A stretch of DNA of 64,000 nt, taken from positions 124,001-188,000 of the forward strand of contig CALOBW010000030.1 of assembly GCA_942491525.1 (NCBI GenBank), in the 5' to 3' direction. The notes beneath the pieces were generated by a model. The model had not been told where the DNA came from, ran no database searches, and was given only the letters and a program-made list of their open reading frames with translations. Origin of the DNA: CAYWBU01 sp942491525. GTDB taxonomy: Bacteria; Desulfobacterota; Desulfomonilia; UBA1062. The translations under genes and the position numbers were made by a program. Each line of letters begins with the position of its first letter. Position 1 is the stretch's first letter. Below, piece by piece: positions 8,208 through 15,036 of this stretch.

Positions 8208-8549
8208 ATGCACGAGCTAGGCGTAGTCATCCAAGTTGTCAAAACCGTAGAACGCATCGCCAAGGAGAACAATCTGACCCAGATCGACACCCTGGTGCTG
8301 CAGATCGGCGAACTATCATCCATGATCCCGAAATATATTGAAGAGTGCTACCCGGCGGCCGTCGACGGCACCATCATGGAGGACACCACGCTGGAGATCG
8401 AGATCCTGCCCGGCAACGGTCTCTGCCGCAGCTGCAAACATGTCTTCAACCTGATTGAACATAAGAACACCTGTCCGGAGTGTCAGGGCGAAGAGTGGGA
8501 CATGCTGAGCGGCAAAGAGTTCAACATCAAGGAGATCGTGGCCTGCTAG
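8208..8549 (+). CDS. hypA: hydrogenase nickel metallochaperone HypA
   Basis: HypA binds Ni(II) through its extreme N-terminus and passes it with HypB to the client enzyme. The 113-residue protein has the expected length, begins MHE with the nickel-ligand His2, and has two zinc-site pairs CRSC (73-76) and CPEC (89-92). It is the last gene of the DUF5692-hypB-flavoprotein set and ends in a 4-bp convergent overlap with the exporter gene. Splitting hypB from hypA by an oxidoreductase is not the usual hyp operon order. Confidence 0.93.
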   Translation: MHELGVVIQVVKTVERIAKENNLTQIDTLVLQIGELSSMIPKYIEECYPAAVDGTIMEDTTLEIEILPGNGLCRSCKHVFNLIEHKNTCPECQGEEWDMLSGKEFNIKEIVAC

Positions 8550-9154
8550 CGCAGGCTCAAGATCAGTGAGGCCGCGATGCCCCACATGGTCAGACCGATC
8601 AGAAGATCCAGCACCCGCCAGGCCCGCTCACTCCTGAAGACCGGGGCCAGCAGGCGCCCGCTCAATCCCAGCAGCACAAACCAGAGGCAGGAGGCCGTGA
8701 CGGCGCCGCCGCCAAAGATCCAGGGCTCCTCAAAGCGGCTCGAGATCCCGCCCATCAGCATCAGCGTATCCAGATAGACGTGCGGATTAAGCAGAGTTAC
8801 CGCCAAAGTCTGCATAATCACGGCCCCCAGACCCTCATCAGCCAACTCCACCGCCTCCAGATGACCGCCGGCAAAGGCGGCTCTGAATGAGCGCAGACCG
8901 TACCAGAATAGAAAGAGCGCCCCGCCGATAGTCATCAAGGTTCCCAGCAGCGGATGCAGACCTATCAGCGCCCCCATGCCGGCCACCCCGGCCACGATCA
9001 GCAGCGCGTCGCAGACGATACAGACCAGCACCACCGGCAGCGCATATCTGCCGCGGATACCCTGGGAGAGCACAAAGGCGTTCTGGGCCCCGATGGCCAC
9101 GATCAGCCCCAGGCCGGTCCCCAGGCCCTGCATGAAGGTCACAATGTTCTGCAT
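8546..9154 (-). CDS. LysE/ArgO-family amino-acid exporter
   Basis: A 202-residue inner-membrane protein with six hydrophobic segments. The family motif is at the N-terminus (GLIVAIGAQNAFVLSQG, about 16-32), and TLLNPHVYLDTLMLMGG (about 119-135) is typical of LysE/ArgO arginine or lysine exporters. The exact substrate cannot be read. The ribosome site before the ATG at 9154 is weak, so an internal Met (codon 8) is an alternative start. A copy of the recurrent 21-bp motif lies 73 bp upstream in the same orientation. Confidence 0.88.
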   Translation of the reverse strand: MQNIVTFMQGLGTGLGLIVAIGAQNAFVLSQGIRGRYALPVVLVCIVCDALLIVAGVAGMGALIGLHPLLGTLMTIGGALFLFWYGLRSFRAAFAGGHLEAVELADEGLGAVIMQTLAVTLLNPHVYLDTLMLMGGISSRFEEPWIFGGGAVTASCLWFVLLGLSGRLLAPVFRSERAWRVLDLLIGLTMWGIAASLILSLR

Positions 9155-9226
9155 GCAGCTGGTCTAGAACGAATCCAGACCGGCTGCAAGCAGTAAAGCG
9201 CCACAAACAGCGGCTATTTCACCCAT

Positions 9227-9248
9227 GGTATACTTTCGGATACTTACC
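9227..9248 (-). promoter_or_regulatory. recurrent 21-bp motif, copy A
   Basis: On the minus strand this reads GTAAGTATCCGAAAGTATAC followed by C, an imperfect palindrome nearly identical to copies at 37518-37538, 47484-47504 and 47521-47541. Here it lies in the divergent promoter region between the LysE-type exporter and the DUF6765-like gene. It looks like a dimeric transcription-factor site. Confidence 0.5.
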
Positions 9249-9302
9249 CGGCCCGCGCGCGTATGCTATCTTTATGATCCAGACTGATATCAGGGAGGAC
9301 CC

Positions 9303-10364
9303 ATGCAGATCGACATGCACTACTACGGCACCTACGCCTTGGCGCGCCTGGCCGGCCTCAAACCGCGGGCCTGCACCACAATCGCCACCGCCGCCCAATT
9401 TGTGGATGACAGCGCCAAACGCACGGAGATCAACTTTATGGACGGCGGCCATATCAGCGCTAAAGCCACGGCCCACCATGTGGCCGACATCAAAAACCTG
9501 GAGCGCGAAGACCAGCGCCTGATCTGGGTACCCTTTCACTTCCTGCCCGGCGGTCAGGGCCAAACCTTCAGCGAACGTCTGGTCTGCCAGAAAGACAGCG
9601 CCATCGCCCGCCAGATGCTCAAACACCACCTGAGTTACGCCAGCCACAGCTGCGGCCTGCACCTGAGCGGCATCGCCGCCCACGTCTACGCCGACACCTT
9701 CGCGCACCACGGTTTCTCCGGCACCTCCTCACGCCTCAACAAGGTGGTCAATAACAGCTTCATCTTCAACGGCATGGCCCAGAAGCAGAAGGACAACCTC
9801 AATAACTTGCGGGATGACTTCTTCAGGAGATACGGCAACGGCAGCTTCGAACACTTCAAATCCTGGGTGGCCGAGACCGCTTCCGGCGCCCTGGGCCACG
9901 GCGCCGTCGCCACCTACCCTGACGAGCCCTACCTCAAGTGGCAGTTTGAGTACCAGCACAGCGGCAAACTGGCCATCCGCAACAACCCGGCCGACTTCCT
10001 GGCCGGCTGCCAGGCCCTGCACCTCTTCTTCATCCGCCTGGGGCAGGAAAACCCGAGCCTCATCAGCCATGCGCCGATCGAATTTGCTGCGGCCCGGCCG
10101 GCCATCAGCCGCATCATCAACACCGAAGCCGACAAGCAGAAACGCAGCCGGCTCTGGCGCCAGGCTGCCAAAAGCGGCCAGCTGAGCGGCTACCGGTTCA
10201 ACATCCCCAGCTATGATTCCCGCTCATGGCAGGGCATAGAAAACAGCGGCGACAGCAGCGCGGCCCTCTCCAGCCACTTCTACCGCTACCACCAGGCCGC
10301 CGCCATCCACCGCAGCTTTGTGCTGCGCGAACTGCTGCCCTCGAAAGGGTTGATTGTAGTTTAG
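9303..10364 (+). CDS. DUF6765-like protein
   Basis: A 353-residue protein, probably cytoplasmic, that I recognise as DUF6765-like from the N-terminal MQIDMHYYGTYALARLAG and the AAQFVDDS stretch near residues 30-40. It is rich in His, with clusters such as HHLSYASHSCGLHLSGIAAH (about 108-127) and DTFAHHGFSGTSS that resemble a metal-binding helical hydrolase fold such as zinc phospholipase C. That comparison is my inference. The start is well supported by GGGAGGA 5 bases upstream. No operon partner; its function is not established. Confidence 0.75.
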   Translation: MQIDMHYYGTYALARLAGLKPRACTTIATAAQFVDDSAKRTEINFMDGGHISAKATAHHVADIKNLEREDQRLIWVPFHFLPGGQGQTFSERLVCQKDSAIARQMLKHHLSYASHSCGLHLSGIAAHVYADTFAHHGFSGTSSRLNKVVNNSFIFNGMAQKQKDNLNNLRDDFFRRYGNGSFEHFKSWVAETASGALGHGAVATYPDEPYLKWQFEYQHSGKLAIRNNPADFLAGCQALHLFFIRLGQENPSLISHAPIEFAAARPAISRIINTEADKQKRSRLWRQAAKSGQLSGYRFNIPSYDSRSWQGIENSGDSSAALSSHFYRYHQAAAIHRSFVLRELLPSKGLIVV

Positions 10365-10555
10365 CTACCCAGCCCTACCATGACCCTGCCAACATATTCA
10401 CAAAAGTATCTCATATGGCACCTTTACGCATATATGATATTCATGATAACGATCATCTGCGGTAGGAATAGATGGATTGGCACAAATCAAAGGAGTTGAA
10501 GCGTGTCGCGATCACCTTCGTATTCCAGTGCCTGATTAATTTAAAGGAGAACAAT

Positions 10556-11545
10556 ATGAAGAAGAAACTAAACACAGCTCTAAAAATCACATGCATCCTG
10601 TTTTCAATGTCTTTCTATGGATGTGCCACCGTTGACAAGCCCAACATTTCAACGGTTGATGAAGCCACACCCCAGGTTAGCCCTGCCATCGAACAGGCTG
10701 AGGCTGCAACCAAAAGCGGACTGAAACGTAAAGTCGCCATTGGCCGGTTCAGCAATGAAACCAAGTATGGACAAAGTTTCTTTATTGATGAAAACAACGA
10801 CAAAATCGGCAAACAAGCCGTCGATATTCTTTCAGCCAAACTACTGGCAACTGAAAAGTTTATCCTGCTTGAAAGGGCTGACCTAGATAAGATCAACCAG
10901 GAACTTGCAATGGAGGACTACTCTCCACTGAAAAATATGGCCGATTACCTCATCATTGGATCAATAACCGAATTCGGCCGCAAAGATGTCGGCGAAGTGG
11001 GTGTATTCACTCGAACCAAAACCCAGGTAGCTTTTGCCAAGGTGACTGTGCGTCTGGTTGACGTCCAGACCGGGCAGATCATCTATTCTGAGGAAGGCGA
11101 AGGTGAAGCCTTCTCCGAAGCCGGCACCGTAATGGGACTCGGGGCCCAGGCCGGTTACGACTCAACCCTGAATGACAAGGCTCTGGAAGCGGCCATTACA
11201 AACCTTGCCTCAAACATTATTGAGAACCTGCTAAGCAAACCCTGGAACAGCTATATCCTGGGCTACGAGGAAGGCAACTTTATCATCTCCGGCGGTGAAT
11301 CACAGAACATCCGACCGGGTGAGCTGTTTGATGTGGTCGCCAACGGCAAGCAGATTAAAAACCCGCAAACAAACATGATGATTACCCTTCCCGGCAAAAA
11401 GATTGCCACCATCAAAGCAGTTTTCTCCACCGGCGACACTCCGTCAAATGAAGTGACCTTCTGCCAACTAGTTGATGGTGATCTGACTGAGTTTATTGAG
11501 AAGAACGATTACAGCAATCTGCACATAGCCGAGAATGAATCTTAA
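10556..11545 (+). CDS. CsgG-family lipoprotein
   Basis: A 329-residue lipoprotein of the CsgG/HfaB family. The start at 10556 follows AAAGGAGA; 28 further in-frame codons upstream lack a ribosome site. The signal peptide ends in FYGC (Cys22). The CsgG core follows: RKVAIGRFSNETKYG, DILSAKLLATEKFILLERAD and ADYLIIGSITEFGRK, then VTVRLVDVQTGQIIYSEEGEGEA. CsgG forms the outer-membrane curli export pore, but in this gene order (CsgG, DUF4810, DUF799) it belongs to the GNA1162-type operon, whose role is poorly known. First gene of a four-gene operon. Confidence 0.88.
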   Translation: MKKKLNTALKITCILFSMSFYGCATVDKPNISTVDEATPQVSPAIEQAEAATKSGLKRKVAIGRFSNETKYGQSFFIDENNDKIGKQAVDILSAKLLATEKFILLERADLDKINQELAMEDYSPLKNMADYLIIGSITEFGRKDVGEVGVFTRTKTQVAFAKVTVRLVDVQTGQIIYSEEGEGEAFSEAGTVMGLGAQAGYDSTLNDKALEAAITNLASNIIENLLSKPWNSYILGYEEGNFIISGGESQNIRPGELFDVVANGKQIKNPQTNMMITLPGKKIATIKAVFSTGDTPSNEVTFCQLVDGDLTEFIEKNDYSNLHIAENES

Positions 11546-11556
11546 AGGAGAGCCCA

Positions 11557-11862
11557 ATGCGTAAACTTTCGATCATAATTACCATCAGCTGCCTGCTGTT
11601 CGGAATGGCCGCCTGCGGCGGTTACAACCAAGGCATCACTCAGGCAGACAATCACTGTTACATTAAATTCACTGGCAATCTAAAAAATTTATCGGTCACC
11701 ATTGATGATGGCGTCCCCTTCACCATCGATACCAAAGGCAAGACCATCTATGAGATTACCCCCGGCAAGCATCTAATTGTTGTCAAAAGAGGAGACGAGA
11801 CCATCGTGAAACGCGAAATCTTAATTGGAAACGGAATGACAAAGGAGATCAATCTAAAATGA
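11557..11862 (+). CDS. small lipoprotein inside the GNA1162-type operon
   Basis: A 101-residue predicted lipoprotein (lipobox MAAC, Cys20) whose mature part looks like a small all-beta domain: alternating hydrophobic residues in CYIKFTGNLKNLSVTIDDG and HLIVVKRGDETIVKREILI. I do not recognise a family with certainty; PEGA-like beta domains look similar. It follows the CsgG gene by 11 bp with an AAAGGAGAG site and overlaps the next start by 4 bp (ATGA), so it belongs to the operon. It is an addition to the usual three-gene CsgG/DUF4810/DUF799 arrangement. Confidence 0.78.
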   Translation: MRKLSIIITISCLLFGMAACGGYNQGITQADNHCYIKFTGNLKNLSVTIDDGVPFTIDTKGKTIYEITPGKHLIVVKRGDETIVKREILIGNGMTKEINLK

Positions 11863-12260
11863 AAAAATCAATCAGACTACTACTACTCATCACAGTATCG
11901 TTAACCTGGGGTTGTGCCAGCACCAATCAGATGTACTATTGGGAGGATTACTCAACAACTCTCTATAATTACAAAAAGAACACTAGCGATGAAACTCTGC
12001 AGCAACATATGCTCGAACTTCAGAAAATCATTGAGGTTTCCGCTGAACACAACACCCCTGTGCCCCCCGGCATTTATGGCGAACTGGGCTACTACTACCT
12101 CAAGGCCGGAAAAACCGAAGAGGCAATCAAATTTTTCGAGCTGGAGAAAGAGATCTACCCTGAATCTACAATCTTTATGGATCGCCTACTCATGAAGGCT
12201 GGCGCAACGACCCCCACAGCGGATGAGAATGAGACCATCAGCGCTGCGACGACTAATTAA
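11859..12260 (+). CDS. DUF4810 lipoprotein
   Basis: A 133-residue lipoprotein (lipobox WGC, Cys19). The mature N-terminus MYYWEDYSTTLYNYKK and the following helical LQKIIEVS...PGIYGELGYYYLKAGKTEEAIKFFELEKEIYPES are typical of DUF4810, a TPR-like family found between CsgG and DUF799 genes. The last 20 residues are a Thr/Ala-rich tail. The start overlaps the previous gene by 4 bp. It probably works at the inner face of the outer membrane with its operon partners. Confidence 0.87.
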   Translation: MKKSIRLLLLITVSLTWGCASTNQMYYWEDYSTTLYNYKKNTSDETLQQHMLELQKIIEVSAEHNTPVPPGIYGELGYYYLKAGKTEEAIKFFELEKEIYPESTIFMDRLLMKAGATTPTADENETISAATTN

Positions 12261-12275
12261 TCGGAGGACTATTAA

Positions 12276-12992
12276 ATGCAAAAACACTTCAACTATCTAA
12301 TTCTGCTGATAACTGGATGCACAATGATGCTGCTCTCGGCCTGCTCCATGCCCATTGTCACAAAAGGCGAGGAGTTTCCCCGAATGTATGAGGAGAAACC
12401 CATCTCCATTCTGGTTCTGCCGCCCATGAATCAATCAACTGCGGCCAACGCCAAAGAGTACTACTCAACCACCATCCAGGAGCCCCTCTCCTTCTCTGGT
12501 TACTATGTTCTGCCTTATGAGGTAACCGCAGAGATGCTGAAAATGGAGGGCATTTACGACAGTGAACTCCTCAAGGATATGCCCCTAAGCAAGTTCAAAG
12601 AGTTCTTTGGCGCCGACGCCGTGCTTTTCACCACCATCAAAGAGTGGGACAAAAGCTACATGGTATTCGCCTCATCCTTGACCGTCTCCATCGATTGTCA
12701 GATGAAGTCCACCGAGACAAATGAGATCCTTTGGGAGTACAACGGCACCGTCGTTGTTGACCTCTCAGGCGGAGGCAGTGACGGAAGTCCTGTAGGACTG
12801 ATCGTCTCAGCCGTTGCCACCGCTGTTAACACAGCCATTGTTGATTACGTGCCCTATGCCAGAATGGCCAACTATCAGGCACTGCAATCAATTCCCTATG
12901 GCAAATACCATGCTCAGTTCAACCTGGACCAGGACCAGCAGATCATGGATCAGACCCCGGAAGGCGGATTCCCCTTCCCCATGCCCTACTAA
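12276..12992 (+). CDS. DUF799 / GNA1162-family lipoprotein
   Basis: A 238-residue lipoprotein (LLSAC, Cys23) matching the DUF799 family, whose Neisseria member GNA1162 is a surface-related lipoprotein with a TolB-N-like fold. Family features are ISILVLPPMNQSTAANAKEYYSTTIQEPLS (about 44-73), YVLPYEVTAEMLK, and FGADAVLFTTIKEWDKSY (about 109-126). The C-terminal tail is rich in Asp, Gln and Pro. It is last in the operon and followed directly by a strong terminator. CsgG, DUF4810 and DUF799 together are a conserved but functionally obscure envelope complex. Confidence 0.9.
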   Translation: MQKHFNYLILLITGCTMMLLSACSMPIVTKGEEFPRMYEEKPISILVLPPMNQSTAANAKEYYSTTIQEPLSFSGYYVLPYEVTAEMLKMEGIYDSELLKDMPLSKFKEFFGADAVLFTTIKEWDKSYMVFASSLTVSIDCQMKSTETNEILWEYNGTVVVDLSGGGSDGSPVGLIVSAVATAVNTAIVDYVPYARMANYQALQSIPYGKYHAQFNLDQDQQIMDQTPEGGFPFPMPY

Positions 12993-12996
12993 ATTC

Positions 12997-13023
12997 AAAA
13001 GGGCAGCCATTGGCTGCCCTTTT
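12997..13023. terminator. bidirectional terminator
   Basis: AAAAGGGCAGCCA and TGGCTGCCCTTTT form a near-perfect palindrome with A and T runs on the two sides. It sits between the rightward GNA1162-type operon and the leftward Bor-like genes and can end both. Confidence 0.85.
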
Positions 13024-13044
13024 CCAATTTTACACAGATAAATC

Positions 13045-13440
13045 TTACTCAGCAGTCACAGCCTCGGCAGCGATCTTATCGCCCTCAACCTCATAGCCGC
13101 GAGTATCAAGAAGCCAGCCCAAGCTGAAAAGACTGGTACCGATCTTGATGCCGATGTCCGGACCGGCCATCTCAGAGGTGATCTCCAGGTTGGCAACGTT
13201 GTCATTCTTGCCGATTGCATCACCCAGCTCCTCCTGATGGATCGGAATCAAACCAAGAACCAAGAAGAAGCCGCGGGTATCGAACTCATCGTTCTCAAAG
13301 CTCTGTCCCTCAACGCCATTGACGTTGGACATCTCAAGGGAGAGAGCGCTGGAGGCGTCGCCATTAAACTGCATGGTGGTGCAGGCACTCAGGCAGAGCA
13401 CCATCAGGGCCAGCATTACGATAGATAGTGATCTTTTCAT
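13045..13440 (-). CDS. small lipoprotein, distal gene of Bor-like pair
   Basis: A 131-residue lipoprotein (LSAC, Cys20; starts MKRSLSIVMLALMVLCLSAC). The mature part has TRGFFLVLGLIPIHQEELGDA (about 55-75), similar in style to the FFLWGLTPG segment of its upstream partner, so the two may be diverged members of one family. A second hydrophobic stretch SLFSLGWLLDTRGY lies near the C-terminus. No function can be assigned. Its start overlaps the stop of the upstream gene (TAATG), so the pair is translationally coupled. Confidence 0.75.
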   Translation of the reverse strand: MKRSLSIVMLALMVLCLSACTTMQFNGDASSALSLEMSNVNGVEGQSFENDEFDTRGFFLVLGLIPIHQEELGDAIGKNDNVANLEITSEMAGPDIGIKIGTSLFSLGWLLDTRGYEVEGDKIAAEAVTAE

Positions 13441-13802
13441 TATTCAGCTCCTCCCTGGATAACTTTACCCTCAACGGTAACAGTTCTGGGGGCATAGATG
13501 CCCAAAGTGATGGCATTGAGCAGGCCGTCCACAAAGGTGACCTTCTCTTCAATGCGCACTTCGCTGAGACCATTGGGTGCGCCGTTTTCCAGGGCGATCT
13601 TGGTCACATCAACCTCTACCTCACCGGGAGTCAAGCCCCAGAGGAAGAAATTGTAGCGATCTTCATACTGAAAATCCTCCTGAGCACCCTCAACGGGCTT
13701 CAGGTTGATCATGGGCTGATCCTGAGCAGTGTAGTGCAGGGTTGAACAGCCACTGAGCACAAAGGCAACAGATGCAATAACTAATAGACTTCTGATTTTC
13801 AC
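13440..13802 (-). CDS. Bor-like lipoprotein
   Basis: A 120-residue lipoprotein (LSGC, Cys19). The C-terminal half EKVTFVDGLLNAITLGIYAP (about 86-105) closely resembles phage lambda Bor (FVNGLLGFITLGIYTP), and the FFLWGLTPG segment matches the Bor central motif. Lambda Bor is an outer-membrane lipoprotein linked to serum resistance; chromosomal homologues in free-living bacteria have no firm role. First of a coupled pair reading left; the ribosome site is AGGAGG. Confidence 0.78.
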   Translation of the reverse strand: MKIRSLLVIASVAFVLSGCSTLHYTAQDQPMINLKPVEGAQEDFQYEDRYNFFLWGLTPGEVEVDVTKIALENGAPNGLSEVRIEEKVTFVDGLLNAITLGIYAPRTVTVEGKVIQGGAE

Positions 13803-14121
13803 AAAAAAACCTCCTATAGTTTTGTGCTTGTGAATATATGAACACTAATGACTAAACGCAATCAAAAATCACTCTCAGATGAAGTTATGCTAACTTACAA
13901 TCACCCCACCAAGATTTCCGTGAGTCCAGGTCACTGTCAAAAAAATTAATCAAAACCCAACCTCTTCAATAATTTATTTTAAATGATATTTGTCCAATAT
14001 CTTTCAATGCAGATGAATGCTACACCGCCCAATTCCCGGATCTGCGTTCTACATCGCCTTGCCACACCGCGTTTTGTAATGTAATTTACTAACCACAACT
14101 TGCTATTCCGAGGAGGACAAC
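13803..14121. other. divergent promoter region
   Basis: About 320 bp separate the leftward Bor-like pair from the rightward GH16 gene. It is AT-rich in its left two thirds and presumably holds both promoters. I see no confident operator, RNA or small gene in it. The GH16 ribosome site GAGGAGG is at its right end. Confidence 0.4.
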
Positions 14122-14964
14122 ATGAAGAGATATCTACCCGCCATCTTAACCCTTGGCCTGCTGGCCGCCTGTCTGCCGATCTCCCTTTTTATGCTCAATC
14201 CCGAGGACGTCAATCCGGCGCACCGCGAGGCCTTCCTGCCCGCAGCGCCCGAGGGACTGGACTGGGAACTGGTCTTCAATGACGACTTTGACGGAGACAC
14301 CCTCGACGACACCAAGTGGGAGGCCGCCGGTGACTGGCCGCGCAAGGGCGGCTACTGGGTCAAGGATGCCGTCACCCTGGACGGCGAAGGCAACCTGGAG
14401 ATCCTGACCTACGAGAAAGACGGCAAGTACTATGACGGCTGCGTAAGAACCCGCGACCGCTTCGAAAAGACCTACGGATTCTTCACCACCCGCGTTCAGC
14501 TGCAGCGTGAAGAGGGTCACTGGCCGGCCTTCTGGCTCTTCACCGATGCCGAGGGCTCACTCGAGGAGAAGGGCCTCTGGGGCGGCGTGGACGGCACCGA
14601 GATCGACATCTTTGAAAAGTTCACCCTCAATGCCCAGGTCCAGCAGACCCTGCACTGGGACGGCTACGACAAGGACCACCGTTTCAGCGAGCGTCAGATC
14701 TTCTACCCCGGCATCATGGAGGGCTGGCACACCTACAGTCTGCTCTGGACCCCGGATGAGTACGTTTTCTACATCGACGGTGTCGAAACCTGGCGCAACA
14801 ACTATGGCGGCGTCTGCCAGGTGCCGGTCTACATGAAGCTCAGCGACGAGATCGGCGAGCTGGGCGGCGACATCACTAAGGCCAACCTGCCCGACAGCTT
14901 CAAGGTCGACTATGTACGCGTCTACGACCTGGTCGATCCCGAAACCGGCGCAGTCGCCTGGTAA
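14122..14964 (+). CDS. glycoside hydrolase family 16 lipoprotein
   Basis: A 280-residue exported lipoprotein (LLAAC, Cys17) of the GH16 beta-jelly-roll family, which cleaves beta-1,3/1,4-glucans or galactans. The catalytic signature EIDIFE (about residues 156-161, within DGTEIDIFEKF) supplies nucleophile and acid/base. Other family landmarks are ELVFNDDFDGDTLDDTKW, the Trp-rich YGFFTTRVQLQREEGHWPAFWLF and EGWHTYSLLWTPDEYVFYIDG. The substrate is not decidable from sequence; laminarin-type glucans are common. It has its own terminator and stands before a GH18-containing lipoprotein, suggesting polysaccharide use. Confidence 0.93.
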   Translation: MKRYLPAILTLGLLAACLPISLFMLNPEDVNPAHREAFLPAAPEGLDWELVFNDDFDGDTLDDTKWEAAGDWPRKGGYWVKDAVTLDGEGNLEILTYEKDGKYYDGCVRTRDRFEKTYGFFTTRVQLQREEGHWPAFWLFTDAEGSLEEKGLWGGVDGTEIDIFEKFTLNAQVQQTLHWDGYDKDHRFSERQIFYPGIMEGWHTYSLLWTPDEYVFYIDGVETWRNNYGGVCQVPVYMKLSDEIGELGGDITKANLPDSFKVDYVRVYDLVDPETGAVAW

Positions 14965-14970
14965 CTTTAA

Positions 14971-14997
14971 ACACGCTCAGCGATGAGCGTGTTTTTT
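14971..14997 (+). terminator. Rho-independent terminator after GH16
   Basis: ACACGCTCA, loop GCGA, TGAGCGTGT, then a run of six T. Perfect 9-bp stem immediately after the GH16 stop. Confidence 0.9.
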
Positions 14998-15036
14998 ATA
15001 AGCTTCTAGTAACACATATGATACGGAGGATGGATT

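Noticed and set aside
6924..8213. 429-codon open frame antisense to the FeS flavoprotein
   Set aside because: The sense strand encodes a clear multidomain enzyme; the antisense product is a low-complexity by-product of GC-rich codon usage.
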